Part shown: one piece after another, positions 46,731 through 56,549 of the stretch | Position numbering within the stretch: position 1 is the stretch's first letter | Layout: every line of letters begins with the position of its first letter | Origin: JBBRYB01 sp038238115 | Lineage (GTDB): Bacteria > Actinomycetota > Actinomycetes > Propionibacteriales > Nocardioidaceae | Assembly: GCA_038238115.1 (NCBI GenBank) | Contig: JBBRYB010000020.1 | Span: 1 to 64,000, forward strand | Reading direction: 5' to 3' | DNA: 64,000 nt | Translations under genes and position numbers: made by a program | Notes under the pieces: generated by a model | Told to the model about the DNA's origin: nothing | Databases searched by the model: none | Seen by the model: the letters and a program-made list of their open reading frames with translations, nothing else

Positions 46731-48245
46731 TCAGTCGAGGTAGTCGCGCAGAACCTGTGAGCGGGACGGGTGGCGCAGCTTCGACATCGTCTTGGACTCG
46801 ATCTGCCGGATCCGCTCCCGGGTCACGCCATAGACCTTGCCGATCTCGTCGAGCGTCTTGGGCTGGCCGTCGGTCAGGCCGAACCGCATGGATACGACGC
46901 CGGCCTCGCGCTCGGACAGCGTGTCGAGCACGGCATGCAACTGCTCCTGAAGCAGCGTGAACGAGACGGCGTCGGCTGGGACGATCGCCTCCGAGTCCTC
47001 GATCAGGTCCCCGAACTCGGAGTCGCCGTCTTCGCCCAGCGGCGTGTGCAGCGAGATCGGCTCCCGGCCGTACTTCTGCACCTCGACAACCTTCTCGGGA
47101 GTCATGTCGAGCTCCTTGGCGAGCTCCTCTGGGGTGGGCTCGCGGCCGAGATCCTGGAGCATCTGCCGCTGCACCCGGGCCAGCTTGTTGATGACCTCGA
47201 CCATGTGCACCGGGATCCGGATCGTGCGCGCCTGATCGGCCATCGCACGAGTGATCGCCTGTCGGATCCACCAGGTGGCGTACGTAGAGAACTTGTAGCC
47301 CTTGGTGTAGTCGAACTTCTCGACCGCTCGGATCAGGCCGAGGTTGCCCTCCTGGATCAGGTCGAGGAACAGCATGCCGCGGCCGGTGTAGCGCTTGGCC
47401 AAGGAGACGACCAGCCGCAGGTTCGCCTCGAGCAGGTGATTCTTGGCGCGGCGCCCGTCCTCAGCGATCCAGTCGAGCTCGTCGAGCAACTTCGCGGACA
47501 CCTTGACCTCACGGCCGAGCTTCTCCTCCGAGAACAACCCGGCCTCAATGCGCTTGGCCAGCTCGACCTCCTGCTCGGCGTTGAGCAGCGGAACCTTTCC
47601 GATCTGCTTCAGGTAGTCCTTGACCGGGTCCGCGGTGGCGCCCGCGACTGTCACGGTCTGCTCCGGCTCGTCGGCCTCGTCGGCCTCGGAGAGGACGAAG
47701 CCCTCCTTCTCCTCCTCCTTGAGCGTGGGGTCGTTGACGAGGTCGACCTCGAACGCCGCGTCGTCGACGTCCTCCAGCCGCTTCTTCGCGATCGTCGCGA
47801 CAGCGACCTCCGAGACATCAGCGATCCGGAGCGCGATCGTCGGATCGGCCGTGTGCGGATCGGTTCCGTTCGCCTGCGGCCCGGCCGTGCGAGGCGCCGA
47901 CTTCTTCGCCGGGACAGACTTCTTGGCTGACGTCCTCTTCTTGGGCGAGCGGTGCTTGCCCGGTGCGTCGTCGGGCACTGCAGCGGAGACGGTTGCGCGC
48001 TTCGAGGCTGCGGCGACGACCTTCTTGCGGGTAGAGCTAGCGCCGACTGCCACGGTGACTCCCTGGAGGGCGAGGTGTTTCATCAATGGTTTGCGCTGCC
48101 GCGCCGACACGTCTGCTGTGTCGAACGCGTGGCGGATGTCGTCGGGGGTCACCTGGCCGTCTCGCTTCCCTCGGTCGATCAGACTCACGACACAGGGGTG
48201 GGACAGCAAGGAATCTGGCAGTGCGCGGGACCTGCTCGACGACAC
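46731..48245 (-). CDS. sigA: Primary sigma factor SigA (RpoD/HrdB)
   Basis: The housekeeping sigma factor, 504 residues. The N-terminal part (about 1-150) is region 1.1-like with a lysine/alanine/proline-rich stretch (KKRTSAKKSVPAKKS) and an acidic segment, as usual in actinobacteria. Then come region 1.2 (DPVKDYLKQIGKVPLL), region 2 (KYTGRGMLFLDLIQEGNLGLIRAVEKFDY cut short here, and YATWWIRQAITR) and region 4 ending in the helix-turn-helix GVTRERIRQIESKTMSKL. GTG 48245 (VSSSRSRALPDSLL) is chosen because GAGAGG precedes it and the family starts so; the open frame extends upstream through the promoter. Confidence 0.94.
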   Translation of the reverse strand: MSSSRSRALPDSLLSHPCVVSLIDRGKRDGQVTPDDIRHAFDTADVSARQRKPLMKHLALQGVTVAVGASSTRKKVVAAASKRATVSAAVPDDAPGKHRSPKKRTSAKKSVPAKKSAPRTAGPQANGTDPHTADPTIALRIADVSEVAVATIAKKRLEDVDDAAFEVDLVNDPTLKEEEKEGFVLSEADEADEPEQTVTVAGATADPVKDYLKQIGKVPLLNAEQEVELAKRIEAGLFSEEKLGREVKVSAKLLDELDWIAEDGRRAKNHLLEANLRLVVSLAKRYTGRGMLFLDLIQEGNLGLIRAVEKFDYTKGYKFSTYATWWIRQAITRAMADQARTIRIPVHMVEVINKLARVQRQMLQDLGREPTPEELAKELDMTPEKVVEVQKYGREPISLHTPLGEDGDSEFGDLIEDSEAIVPADAVSFTLLQEQLHAVLDTLSEREAGVVSMRFGLTDGQPKTLDEIGKVYGVTRERIRQIESKTMSKLRHPSRSQVLRDYLD

Positions 48246-48399
48246 GAACACCCTCTCGTAGAACGGCTCAGGGGCGCGACAAATCCCGATCATGTCAACC
48301 TGCCGCGTCTCCATTGTGACACGTTCTCCGAAGCGCTCAAGGCTCCACCGGGCAGACGTGCCTGGTCGGCGCCTGCCACGTGTGCGCGACAATGGTCGC

Positions 48400-49119
48400 G
48401 TGTCTGAGCTCTCCCCGACCGAACGTACCAGGATCCGACGCCACCATGATCGAGCCCGCAGTGACCGGGCGGAGCTGTTCGACGTGCTGAACGCGAGCCT
48501 CGTGTGCCACCTCGGCCTGGTCATGGATGGGCACCCGGTCGTGCTCCCGACCGTGTTCGGTGTCGACCCCGACGGCCCGGACGAGGGTGGCACGCTCTAT
48601 CTGCACGGCTCGGTCGCGGCCGGCTCGCTGCTGTCAGCGCCGGACCAGGACGTCGCCGTGACCTGCACCCTCGTGGACGGCTTGGTTCTGGCCCGCTCCG
48701 GCTTCCACCACTCGATGAACTACCGCTCCGCTGTCGTCATCGGCCGTGGGCGTCTCGTTACCGACCCCACCGAGAAGCAGCGCGCCCTCGACCATGTTGT
48801 CGACCATGTCGTACCCGGTCGGTCAGCCACCCTGCGGGGCCCCACGCGCCGGGAGCTGGCGGCGACCGCAGTCATCGCCGTACCTCTCGTCGAGGCGTCG
48901 GTGAAGCAGCGCAGAGGCGAACCGGTCGACGACGACGCCGACCTCGACTCAGGAGTGTGGGCCGGCGTGCTGCCGATCAGCGTCGGCGCTGGCCAGATCC
49001 AGACCGCCGCTGACGCCAGCGGCATACCGGTGCCGGTCGATGTCACGGCCCGCGCTCACTCGATGCCCGTCACTCGGTGGGCTGAGCCGTCGCCTTCTTC
49101 TTCTTCTGCTCCTGCTTGA
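48400..49119 (+). CDS. Pyridoxamine 5'-phosphate oxidase-fold flavin-binding protein
   Basis: A 239-residue protein of the PNPOx-like split-barrel fold that binds FMN or F420. Characteristic blocks are LNASLVCHLGLVMDGHPVVLPTVFG, LYLHGSVAAGSLL and GRGRLVTDPTEKQRALDHVVDHVVPGR. GTG 48400 starts the family domain. The C-terminal tail is a serine-rich run (PSPSSSSAPA) that overlaps the end of the HhH-GPD gene, see findings. It is divergent from sigA by 154 bp. Confidence 0.87.
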   Translation: MSELSPTERTRIRRHHDRARSDRAELFDVLNASLVCHLGLVMDGHPVVLPTVFGVDPDGPDEGGTLYLHGSVAAGSLLSAPDQDVAVTCTLVDGLVLARSGFHHSMNYRSAVVIGRGRLVTDPTEKQRALDHVVDHVVPGRSATLRGPTRRELAATAVIAVPLVEASVKQRRGEPVDDDADLDSGVWAGVLPISVGAGQIQTAADASGIPVPVDVTARAHSMPVTRWAEPSPSSSSAPA

Positions 49120-49648
49120 ACGCGCGGACCTTGTCCAGGGACGCCCCATCGCGTACGTCGGCCACAGAGCGGAACGAGCCCTCCTCCGCGTAATGACCGG
49201 CCGCGTCCTGCCACCCGGCAGGGTGTACGTCGAGCTGCTTGCCCAGCAGAGCCACGAAGATCTGCGCCTTCTGCTCGCCGAAGCCAGGCAGCGCCATCAG
49301 CCGGGCGAGCAGCTCATCGCCCGAGTTGACCGACCGCCACAACGCAGCGGTGTCGCCGTCGTAGGTCGCCACGATGTGCTGCGCGAGCGCCTGCAGCCGG
49401 GCCGCCATCGCGCCCGGAAACCGGTGCACCGCGGGCGGCTGGGCGCACACCTCTGCGAACTCCTCCGGCGGCGCCTCGGCAATCACCGCGGGCTCCAGCG
49501 TGCCGAACCGGTCGAGGATCTTCGCCGGACCGGCAAAGGCGCGCTCCATGGGGAACTGCTGGTCAAGCAGCATGCCGGAGAGCAGGGCGAACGCGTTGGT
49601 CGACAAGACCTCGTCCGCCGCCGCATCCTGCGCGATCTGGAGCGTCAT
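49070..49648 (-). CDS. HhH-GPD base-excision DNA repair protein
   Basis: A 192-residue DNA glycosylase of the helix-hairpin-helix-GPD superfamily. The HhH motif is ALPGFGEQKAQ (119-129) and the catalytic aspartate is probably Asp140 in LDVHPAGW. No C-terminal Fe-S cysteine cluster is present, unlike Nth or MutY, so this is the short actinobacterial HhH-GPD family of unknown specificity. The C-terminus is lysine-rich. The start overlaps the stop of the universal stress protein gene by 1 bp (TAATG); the 3' end overlaps the PPOX gene by 50 bp on the opposite strand. Confidence 0.88.
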   Translation of the reverse strand: MTLQIAQDAAADEVLSTNAFALLSGMLLDQQFPMERAFAGPAKILDRFGTLEPAVIAEAPPEEFAEVCAQPPAVHRFPGAMAARLQALAQHIVATYDGDTAALWRSVNSGDELLARLMALPGFGEQKAQIFVALLGKQLDVHPAGWQDAAGHYAEEGSFRSVADVRDGASLDKVRAFKQEQKKKKATAQPTE

Positions 49649-50052
49649 TACTCCACGGCCTTGACCGCCAAGACCGGGCAGGGGGCGTCAAGCAGGATGC
49701 GCTGCGCGTTCGAGCCCAAGATGAGCTTGCCCACGGGTGAGCGGCGGCGCAGCCCGATGACGATCAGCTCGGCCGAAACTTCCTCGGCGACCTTGATGAG
49801 GTCCTCCGCGGGATCCATGCCACGAACCAGCTGGCGGACCTCGTACTTGACGCCCGCCTCGTCGAGTTGGCTACTGACGTCACTCAGCTGGGACTCCGAC
49901 TCAAGGGCGTCATCGCGGTCGAACTCGCGACCGCCGCGATGGGAGTTGACGACGACGAGACTTGCCCCGCGGGTCTTGGCCTCCACCGCTCCCAGGTTCA
50001 GCGCCGCATGTCCCTCCGGCTTGGGCACGTAGCCGACAACGATCACTCCCAT
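49648..50052 (-). CDS. Universal stress protein (UspA family)
   Basis: A 134-residue single-domain Usp protein starting MGVIVVGYVPKPEGHAAL. The ATP-binding pattern G-x-R-R-R-S-P-V-G-K-L-I-L-G-S is present in the C-terminal part. ATG 50052 has GGGAGGAG upstream and is preferred over the frame's earlier start. Expression is coupled to the downstream HhH-GPD gene. Such proteins respond to stress or dormancy; no specific signal is evident. Confidence 0.9.
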   Translation of the reverse strand: MGVIVVGYVPKPEGHAALNLGAVEAKTRGASLVVVNSHRGGREFDRDDALESESQLSDVSSQLDEAGVKYEVRQLVRGMDPAEDLIKVAEEVSAELIVIGLRRRSPVGKLILGSNAQRILLDAPCPVLAVKAVE

Positions 50053-50115
50053 GGAGACTCCTCCCGGCACCACTGCCCTGGTCAGCACTGCGTTCATCGA
50101 AACCTACCGGAGCGA

Positions 50116-51594
50116 CTAGTCGACCGGCCACTCGTGCACGGGTCGGTTGTCGTGCATGTGCACGGAGTAGCGGCGCACCACTTCCCGTAGCGCGTCGAAA
50201 CGGTCCATAGACCCGGCGTCGAAGAGCCGGTGGAACGTCTGTGTCTGCCAGGTAGCGCCGTTGCGCCCGGTAAGGCAGCGCTGCTCGATGATGCTCATCA
50301 AACGGTCCCGTTCGTCGGCCTCGAGGCCCCACTTGTTCAGACCCTCGACCGCGCGCGGCAGCAGCCGGCGAAGCACCAGCTCGGCGGCCGGCACGGTGCC
50401 CAGCCCGGGCCAGTAGACGTTGGCTGCGATGCCGTCGCGGGCGCCGGTGTGGAAGTTCTCCTCGGCGGCGCTGAACGACATCTGTGACCACAACGGTCGC
50501 TCGTCCTCCGCGAGCGAGCGGACGAGCCCGAAGTAGAAGGCGGCGTTTGCCATCATGTCGACCACGGCGGGTCCCGACGGCAGCGCTCGGTTCTCGACCC
50601 GCAAGTGGGGAACGCCGCGGACGACGTCGTAGACGGGACGGTTCCAGCGATAGATCGTGCCGTTGTGCAAGCGCAGCTCGCTGAGCTCGGGCGTGTCACC
50701 ACCGTCGAGCACGGCGACCGGGTCCTCGTCATCGGTGATCGGCAGCAGGGCGGGGAAGTAGCGCACGTTCTCTTCGAACAGGTCGAAGATCGAGGTGATC
50801 CAGCGTTCCCCGAACCAGACTCGTGGACGGACCCCTTGCGCCTTCAGCTCCTCGCTGCGGGTGTCGGTCGCTTGCTCGAACAGCGCGATCCGCGTCTCCG
50901 CCCAGAGCTCCTTGCCGAACAGGAACGGGGAGTTGGCTCCTACGGCCAGCTGAATACCGGCGACGGCCTGCGACGCGTTCCAGTACGCCGGAAAGTCGTC
51001 CGGGCTCACCTGCAGGTGGAGCTGCATGGAGGTACAGGCTGCCTCCGGCATGATGCTGTCGGTGGTCACCCGCAGTCGGTCGACTCCCCGGATCGAGATC
51101 TCCAGGTCCTCACCACGGGCCGCGAAGATCTGGTCGTTGAGCAGGCGGTAGCGCGGGTTGGCCGACAACGTGTCGGAGGTCATGTGGCTGGTCTGCAGCG
51201 TGGGAAGGATGCCGACCTGCACCATGTGAGCACCCCGCTGGCGGGCCTTCGCCTCCGCAGCATTGAGGCTGTCCCGGACGCTCTGCTCGAAGGCGGCCAT
51301 CCCGCCGCCGGAGAGTCGACGAGGGGGAACGTTGATCTCGAGGTTGAACTGTCCGAGTTCGGTGACGAAGTTGGGGTCCGCGATGGCGTCGAGCACCTCG
51401 GCGTTCTTCATAGCGGGGTCGCAGTTCTCGTCGACAAGGTTGAGCTCGACCTCGATACCCGTCATCGGCCGCTCGACGTCGAAACGGGACTCCCGCAGCA
51501 TCCGGGCGAAGACGTCGAGGCACTTACGCACCTTCTCGCGGTAGCGGGTCCGGTCCTCGCGGGTGAACTCTCGGCGATCGACCTCTTGCCCCAT
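50116..51594 (-). CDS. Glutamate-cysteine ligase family protein (GCS2-like)
   Basis: A 492-residue enzyme of the carboxylate-amine/GCS2 superfamily. Blocks are MTGIEVELNLVDENC near the N-terminus (Glu ligands of the metal site), LGQFNLEINVPPRRL and IMPEAACTSMQLHLQVSP. In mycothiol-using actinobacteria glutathione is not made, so the product might be gamma-glutamylcysteine for ergothioneine (EgtA) or another gamma-glutamyl compound. No egtBCD gene is nearby. ATG 51594 has GAGGAAG at a proper distance; an in-frame GTG start three codons upstream would place it too close. Confidence 0.82.
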   Translation of the reverse strand: MGQEVDRREFTREDRTRYREKVRKCLDVFARMLRESRFDVERPMTGIEVELNLVDENCDPAMKNAEVLDAIADPNFVTELGQFNLEINVPPRRLSGGGMAAFEQSVRDSLNAAEAKARQRGAHMVQVGILPTLQTSHMTSDTLSANPRYRLLNDQIFAARGEDLEISIRGVDRLRVTTDSIMPEAACTSMQLHLQVSPDDFPAYWNASQAVAGIQLAVGANSPFLFGKELWAETRIALFEQATDTRSEELKAQGVRPRVWFGERWITSIFDLFEENVRYFPALLPITDDEDPVAVLDGGDTPELSELRLHNGTIYRWNRPVYDVVRGVPHLRVENRALPSGPAVVDMMANAAFYFGLVRSLAEDERPLWSQMSFSAAEENFHTGARDGIAANVYWPGLGTVPAAELVLRRLLPRAVEGLNKWGLEADERDRLMSIIEQRCLTGRNGATWQTQTFHRLFDAGSMDRFDALREVVRRYSVHMHDNRPVHEWPVD

Positions 51595-51736
51595 CGCGCG
51601 CACTTCCTCTCACGTCACCAGACTCGTCGGCAGTCTGCACCGGCAAATGAGACGGCACAAGCCTGTCGTGCCCGGCTTGGCCTCGCCACCGGTGACTGCG
51701 GTTCAGACCGCTGCACAACGGACGCCGCAATGAGAA

Positions 51737-52759
51737 CTAGGAGAGCCGCGGACGCCCAGGCGCCTCGTCCCACGCCTTCGGGTTGACACACTGCTCAAGA
51801 GCCTGCCTCAGCAAACGTGCCATCGGGTAGCCGGGGCTCACCTCCTCGACCCGGTCGGCAGCATGAGAGGCGAGTACCCCGCTGCCGGCGACCCACGCAG
51901 CGAAGGCGGCGAGCCCGCCGACGGGCGCCATCAGCTCCGCCGGGGCCAGCACCATGAGCTGTCGCCACAGCTGGAAGTGCTCCTTAGCGTTGGCCCTGCG
52001 CACCATCATCCATGCGACATCACGCATCGAGACGTCCTGGACGGACAAGACGAGCTGGGCCTGAGTCGAGACCGACAGGCGGGGGTTGTGCAGTGCCGAC
52101 CGCACCGCCTGCACCAGTGCGGCCTCATCCCAACGTGGCAGGCGGCCGGCCGCCGTCTCCGTCTCGACCCGCAGAAGCTCCGATCCCAGTTCACTGCGCA
52201 GCTTCTCAGGGGCGGGCGCGAACTGTTGGCGCAGGGCGTCGCGGTCCTCAGCCTTGGACATCCCTGCCAGCACCGCCTCGGCGGCGACCCTGGTGCTCGC
52301 GGAGTCGTAGGGAGTCCCAGCCGCGCTGCAGCATGCCGGGTCAAGGCACTGGTAGGACCACCACCGCTCACCATCGGCGCGCAGCGCCTCGGTAACGGTG
52401 ACGCCTCGTCGCTCGAGCCGGGCCAGGAGCGTCCGCATGACTGGGTCAGCCAGCTTCGGCCGGCTGCTGAAAGCGGCGACGAGGAGCGTGCGGAAGCCGT
52501 GGCGGCGGATCACCTCAACGAGGTAGTCGAGCAGCTGCTCGACGTCGTCCTCTGTCTCTGCGAGGTCGAGGCGGACGCAGGGGCCGAACCGTCTGCGCGG
52601 ACCCTCCAGCGCGATCACGACGAGGCTCTCGGTCGGCGTGAAACCGACGAGGTACGGAATCACGGCGATCACGTCGCCGGGGTCCTTGACCTTCGTCACC
52701 GCGCGGCGATCGCACAGCTGGGCTGCGGCCTTCTTGAGGGTTCGGCTCTTCTTCGACAT
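51737..52759 (-). CDS. DUF4192 family protein
   Basis: A 340-residue protein with the DUF4192 fold. After a basic N-terminus (MSKKSRTLKKAAAQLC) comes DPGDVIAVIPYLVGFTPTESLVVIAL, which is the family signature, and further on WWSYQCLDPACCSAAGTPYD. The family is actinobacterial and of unknown function; it is often next to DNA-repair or stress genes. It is divergent from DNA polymerase IV, with 81 bp between the starts. Confidence 0.87.
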   Translation of the reverse strand: MSKKSRTLKKAAAQLCDRRAVTKVKDPGDVIAVIPYLVGFTPTESLVVIALEGPRRRFGPCVRLDLAETEDDVEQLLDYLVEVIRRHGFRTLLVAAFSSRPKLADPVMRTLLARLERRGVTVTEALRADGERWWSYQCLDPACCSAAGTPYDSASTRVAAEAVLAGMSKAEDRDALRQQFAPAPEKLRSELGSELLRVETETAAGRLPRWDEAALVQAVRSALHNPRLSVSTQAQLVLSVQDVSMRDVAWMMVRRANAKEHFQLWRQLMVLAPAELMAPVGGLAAFAAWVAGSGVLASHAADRVEEVSPGYPMARLLRQALEQCVNPKAWDEAPGRPRLS

Positions 52760-52840
52760 ACCCCGAGCCTGTTGCAGGGACGACCTCGACACCAGACTCG
52801 GGTGAAGCCTGTGGACGGACTCGTCGGCGATGATGATGCT

Positions 52841-54210
<1,370 letters not shown>

Positions 54211-54214
<4 letters not shown>

Positions 54215-55074
54215 GCCAGCCGGAACCGTAGCCGGTCACCCGGCCGTGCCTGGGCGCACCGGGCAAGGTCGGCTGGGTCGACCACGCCGACCACCGGATA
54301 ACCGCCCGTGACCGGGTGGTCGGCGAGGAAGATCAGCGGCTGACCGTTCGTCGGCACCTGGACCGCCCCGGTGACGAGCCCCTCGCTCGCGAGCTCGCCT
54401 CGCACTCGACGCCGCAGGGCGTGGCCTTCCTCGAGCCGCAGGGCGGTCCGGTTCGAGGACGCCGACACGACGTAGTCATCGGACGCATCAGAAAAAAGAC
54501 CCTCGAGGGCAGCGGCGGTGAACCAGTCCTCGCGCGGGCCCAGCGTCACAGCCAGTGAGATCACCTCCGGTGACGACCCCGGGATGACTGCCGCCGCGGT
54601 GGACGCGGAGTCCCGAGGCTCGCCGACCGGTAGCCGGTCACCAGCGTGGAGCGGGGCCGGCCCCAGCCCGGACAGGGTGTCGGTGGACCGGCTGGCGAGG
54701 ACCGGCGGTACGTCGATGCCACCTGCCACGGCGACCCAACAGCGCAGTCCGCGGTCGGCGGCTGCGATCTCGATCAGCTCCCCGGCCCGCACCGACTCGG
54801 GCGACCCCCAAGCGGCGGCCCGCCCGGCGACCCGGAGACCGAGCTGTGGTCCGGTGACTGCTACCCGGGTGGAATCCTCGACCCGCAGCCGCACTCCGCC
54901 GAGCAGCACCTCAAGCCCGGCGGCGTCCTCGGCGTTGCCGACGAGTCGGTTCGCGAGCGCCAGCGCCGCAGGGTCGAGAGCTCCGGACGGCGGGACCCCC
55001 AGATGCGCCGAGCCTCGCCGGCCAAGGTCTTGCACCAGGAGCAGCGGGCCGGTCGCCTCGACGAGCAGACTCAA
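54211..55074 (-). CDS. pxpC: 5-oxoprolinase subunit C
   Basis: The 287-residue subunit C (biotin-dependent carboxyltransferase/allophanate-hydrolase-2-like fold) of the ATP-dependent 5-oxoprolinase PxpABC, which opens 5-oxoproline to glutamate. Typical are VQDLGRRGSAHLGVPPSGALDP and LADHPVTGGYPVVGVV. TTG 55074 overlaps the TGA of pxpB (TTGA), so translation is coupled; the frame is open upstream only inside pxpB. Last gene of the pxp operon. Confidence 0.9.
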
Positions 55075-55715
55075 GGCTGCGCCTCGAAGCGGACCAGGTC
55101 TCCGGGACTCAGCAACGACGGCGGATCGCGCTCCGGGTCGAACATCCGCGCGGTCGTGGTGGCGATGAGCTGCCATCCGCCCGGCATCGCTGTGGGGTAG
55201 ATACCGCAATAGCCGCCGGCGAGCCCGACGGCCCCGGCCGGCACCTCGGGTCGCGGGTCGTCGCGTCGCGGCACGTCGGGCAACACCGGCTCACCGTTGC
55301 AGTAAGCGAAGCCTGGGGCGAAGCCGCAGAAGGCGACGGTCCACGACGCCGTGACGTGGCGGCGCACCACCTCGTCCACGCTGCACCCCCAGCCGGCTGC
55401 CACCACGGGGAGGTCCGCACCGTCGTAGCGGACCGGGATCGTCACCGGCGCTCGTGGATGGTCCGCGGGAGGGTTCGCCGACGACTCTGCCAGGTCCGGT
55501 GGCTCCCACGCGCCGAGCAGGGCGGAGCGCCAGCGCTCGGGCGAGGCGACTCCGTCGACGAGCACGGTCCTGGCGGCCGGCACGACGTCGACCGGTGCCG
55601 CCAGTTCGACCTCGGAGCCAGCCAGCCGTCGGACCAGGTCGTACGCCGCGCGGACCGCCCGGTCGCCGTCGAGCTCGACGAGCAGCGCGCGGCGGCCGAC
55701 CTGACGAAACCTCAT
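55071..55715 (-). CDS. pxpB: 5-oxoprolinase subunit B
   Basis: A 214-residue protein of the KipI/PxpB family with FCGFAPGFAYCNGEP and LAGGYCGIYPTAMPGGWQLI, the family signatures. It works with PxpA and PxpC to cleave 5-oxoproline (pyroglutamate), a by-product of glutamine breakdown and damage. ATG 55715 overlaps the end of pxpA by 4 bp (ATGA). The open frame continues upstream only inside pxpA. Confidence 0.9.
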   Translation of the reverse strand: MRFRQVGRRALLVELDGDRAVRAAYDLVRRLAGSEVELAAPVDVVPAARTVLVDGVASPERWRSALLGAWEPPDLAESSANPPADHPRAPVTIPVRYDGADLPVVAAGWGCSVDEVVRRHVTASWTVAFCGFAPGFAYCNGEPVLPDVPRRDDPRPEVPAGAVGLAGGYCGIYPTAMPGGWQLIATTTARMFDPERDPPSLLSPGDLVRFEAQP

Positions 55716-56434
55716 GGCGCGCCCCCACTGAGGGCTCCGCGGGCCGCCTCGGCCAGCGCCACCGCTCCAGGCGTGTCGCCGTGGACACAGACGCTGTCCG
55801 CCTCGACATCGAGCGCGTCGCCGCCAATCGAGACGACCGTGCCCGTCGCCAGCAGACGGCTGACGCGCTCGGCGACAAGGGCCGGATCCGAGATCACCGC
55901 GCCCTCGGTGCCTCGAGGCACGAGCCTGCCTCGTGCGTCGTACGCCCGGTCGGCGAAGAACTCGCGCAGCACCGCACCGCTGCGCTCCCGTGCCTGGCGC
56001 AGCGCCACCGAACCCGGCAGGCAGAGCAAGGGCAGCCCAGAACGCACGCACACCTCGCTCACCGCGCGAGCCTGTACCTCGTCCCAGACCACCCGGTTGT
56101 AGAGAGCGCCGTGTGGCTTGAGGTAGCCAACGGAGGTCCCCGCAGCCATGGCGGCCGCACTCAGCGCCTCGACCTGCTCGGTAAGGTCGCCGACGAGCGC
56201 ATCGTGGTCTACCTCCATCTCTCGCCGCCCGAAACCCTCCCTGTCCCGGTAGGAGACCTGCGCGCCGACAGCCACCTCGCGCTCGACCGCCTGGTCGCAG
56301 ATCGCTCGCATCGTCGCATCATCGCCGGCGTGGAAGCCGCAGGCGACGTTGGCCTGTGTGATGATCTGCAACAGCTCGGCGTCATGGGGGAAGCCTTCTC
56401 CCACATCGGCGTTGAGGCCCAGGAGCAGCGCCAT
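55712..56434 (-). CDS. pxpA: 5-oxoprolinase subunit A (LamB/YcsF family)
   Basis: The 240-residue first gene of the pxp operon, starting MALLLGLNADVGEGFPHDAEL. Family motifs are NADVGEGF, NVACGFHAGDD and GYLKPHGALYN. It is a TIM-barrel-like subunit that with PxpB and PxpC hydrolyses 5-oxoproline. The operon order is pxpA-pxpB-pxpC with 4-bp overlaps throughout. It is divergent from the oligopeptidase gene, sharing 115 bp of promoter DNA. Confidence 0.93.
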   Translation of the reverse strand: MALLLGLNADVGEGFPHDAELLQIITQANVACGFHAGDDATMRAICDQAVEREVAVGAQVSYRDREGFGRREMEVDHDALVGDLTEQVEALSAAAMAAGTSVGYLKPHGALYNRVVWDEVQARAVSEVCVRSGLPLLCLPGSVALRQARERSGAVLREFFADRAYDARGRLVPRGTEGAVISDPALVAERVSRLLATGTVVSIGGDALDVEADSVCVHGDTPGAVALAEAARGALSGGAP

Positions 56435-56549
56435 GCCGCCATTGTGTCAGCGCCCGGGGCCGCAGTCTGTCCAAGCCATTTCCGTGGCCGCCCGGGGTCG
56501 AGACACAAACCCTTCCGAAAGCACGAGACGACGAGGATAGGGTCTCGGG

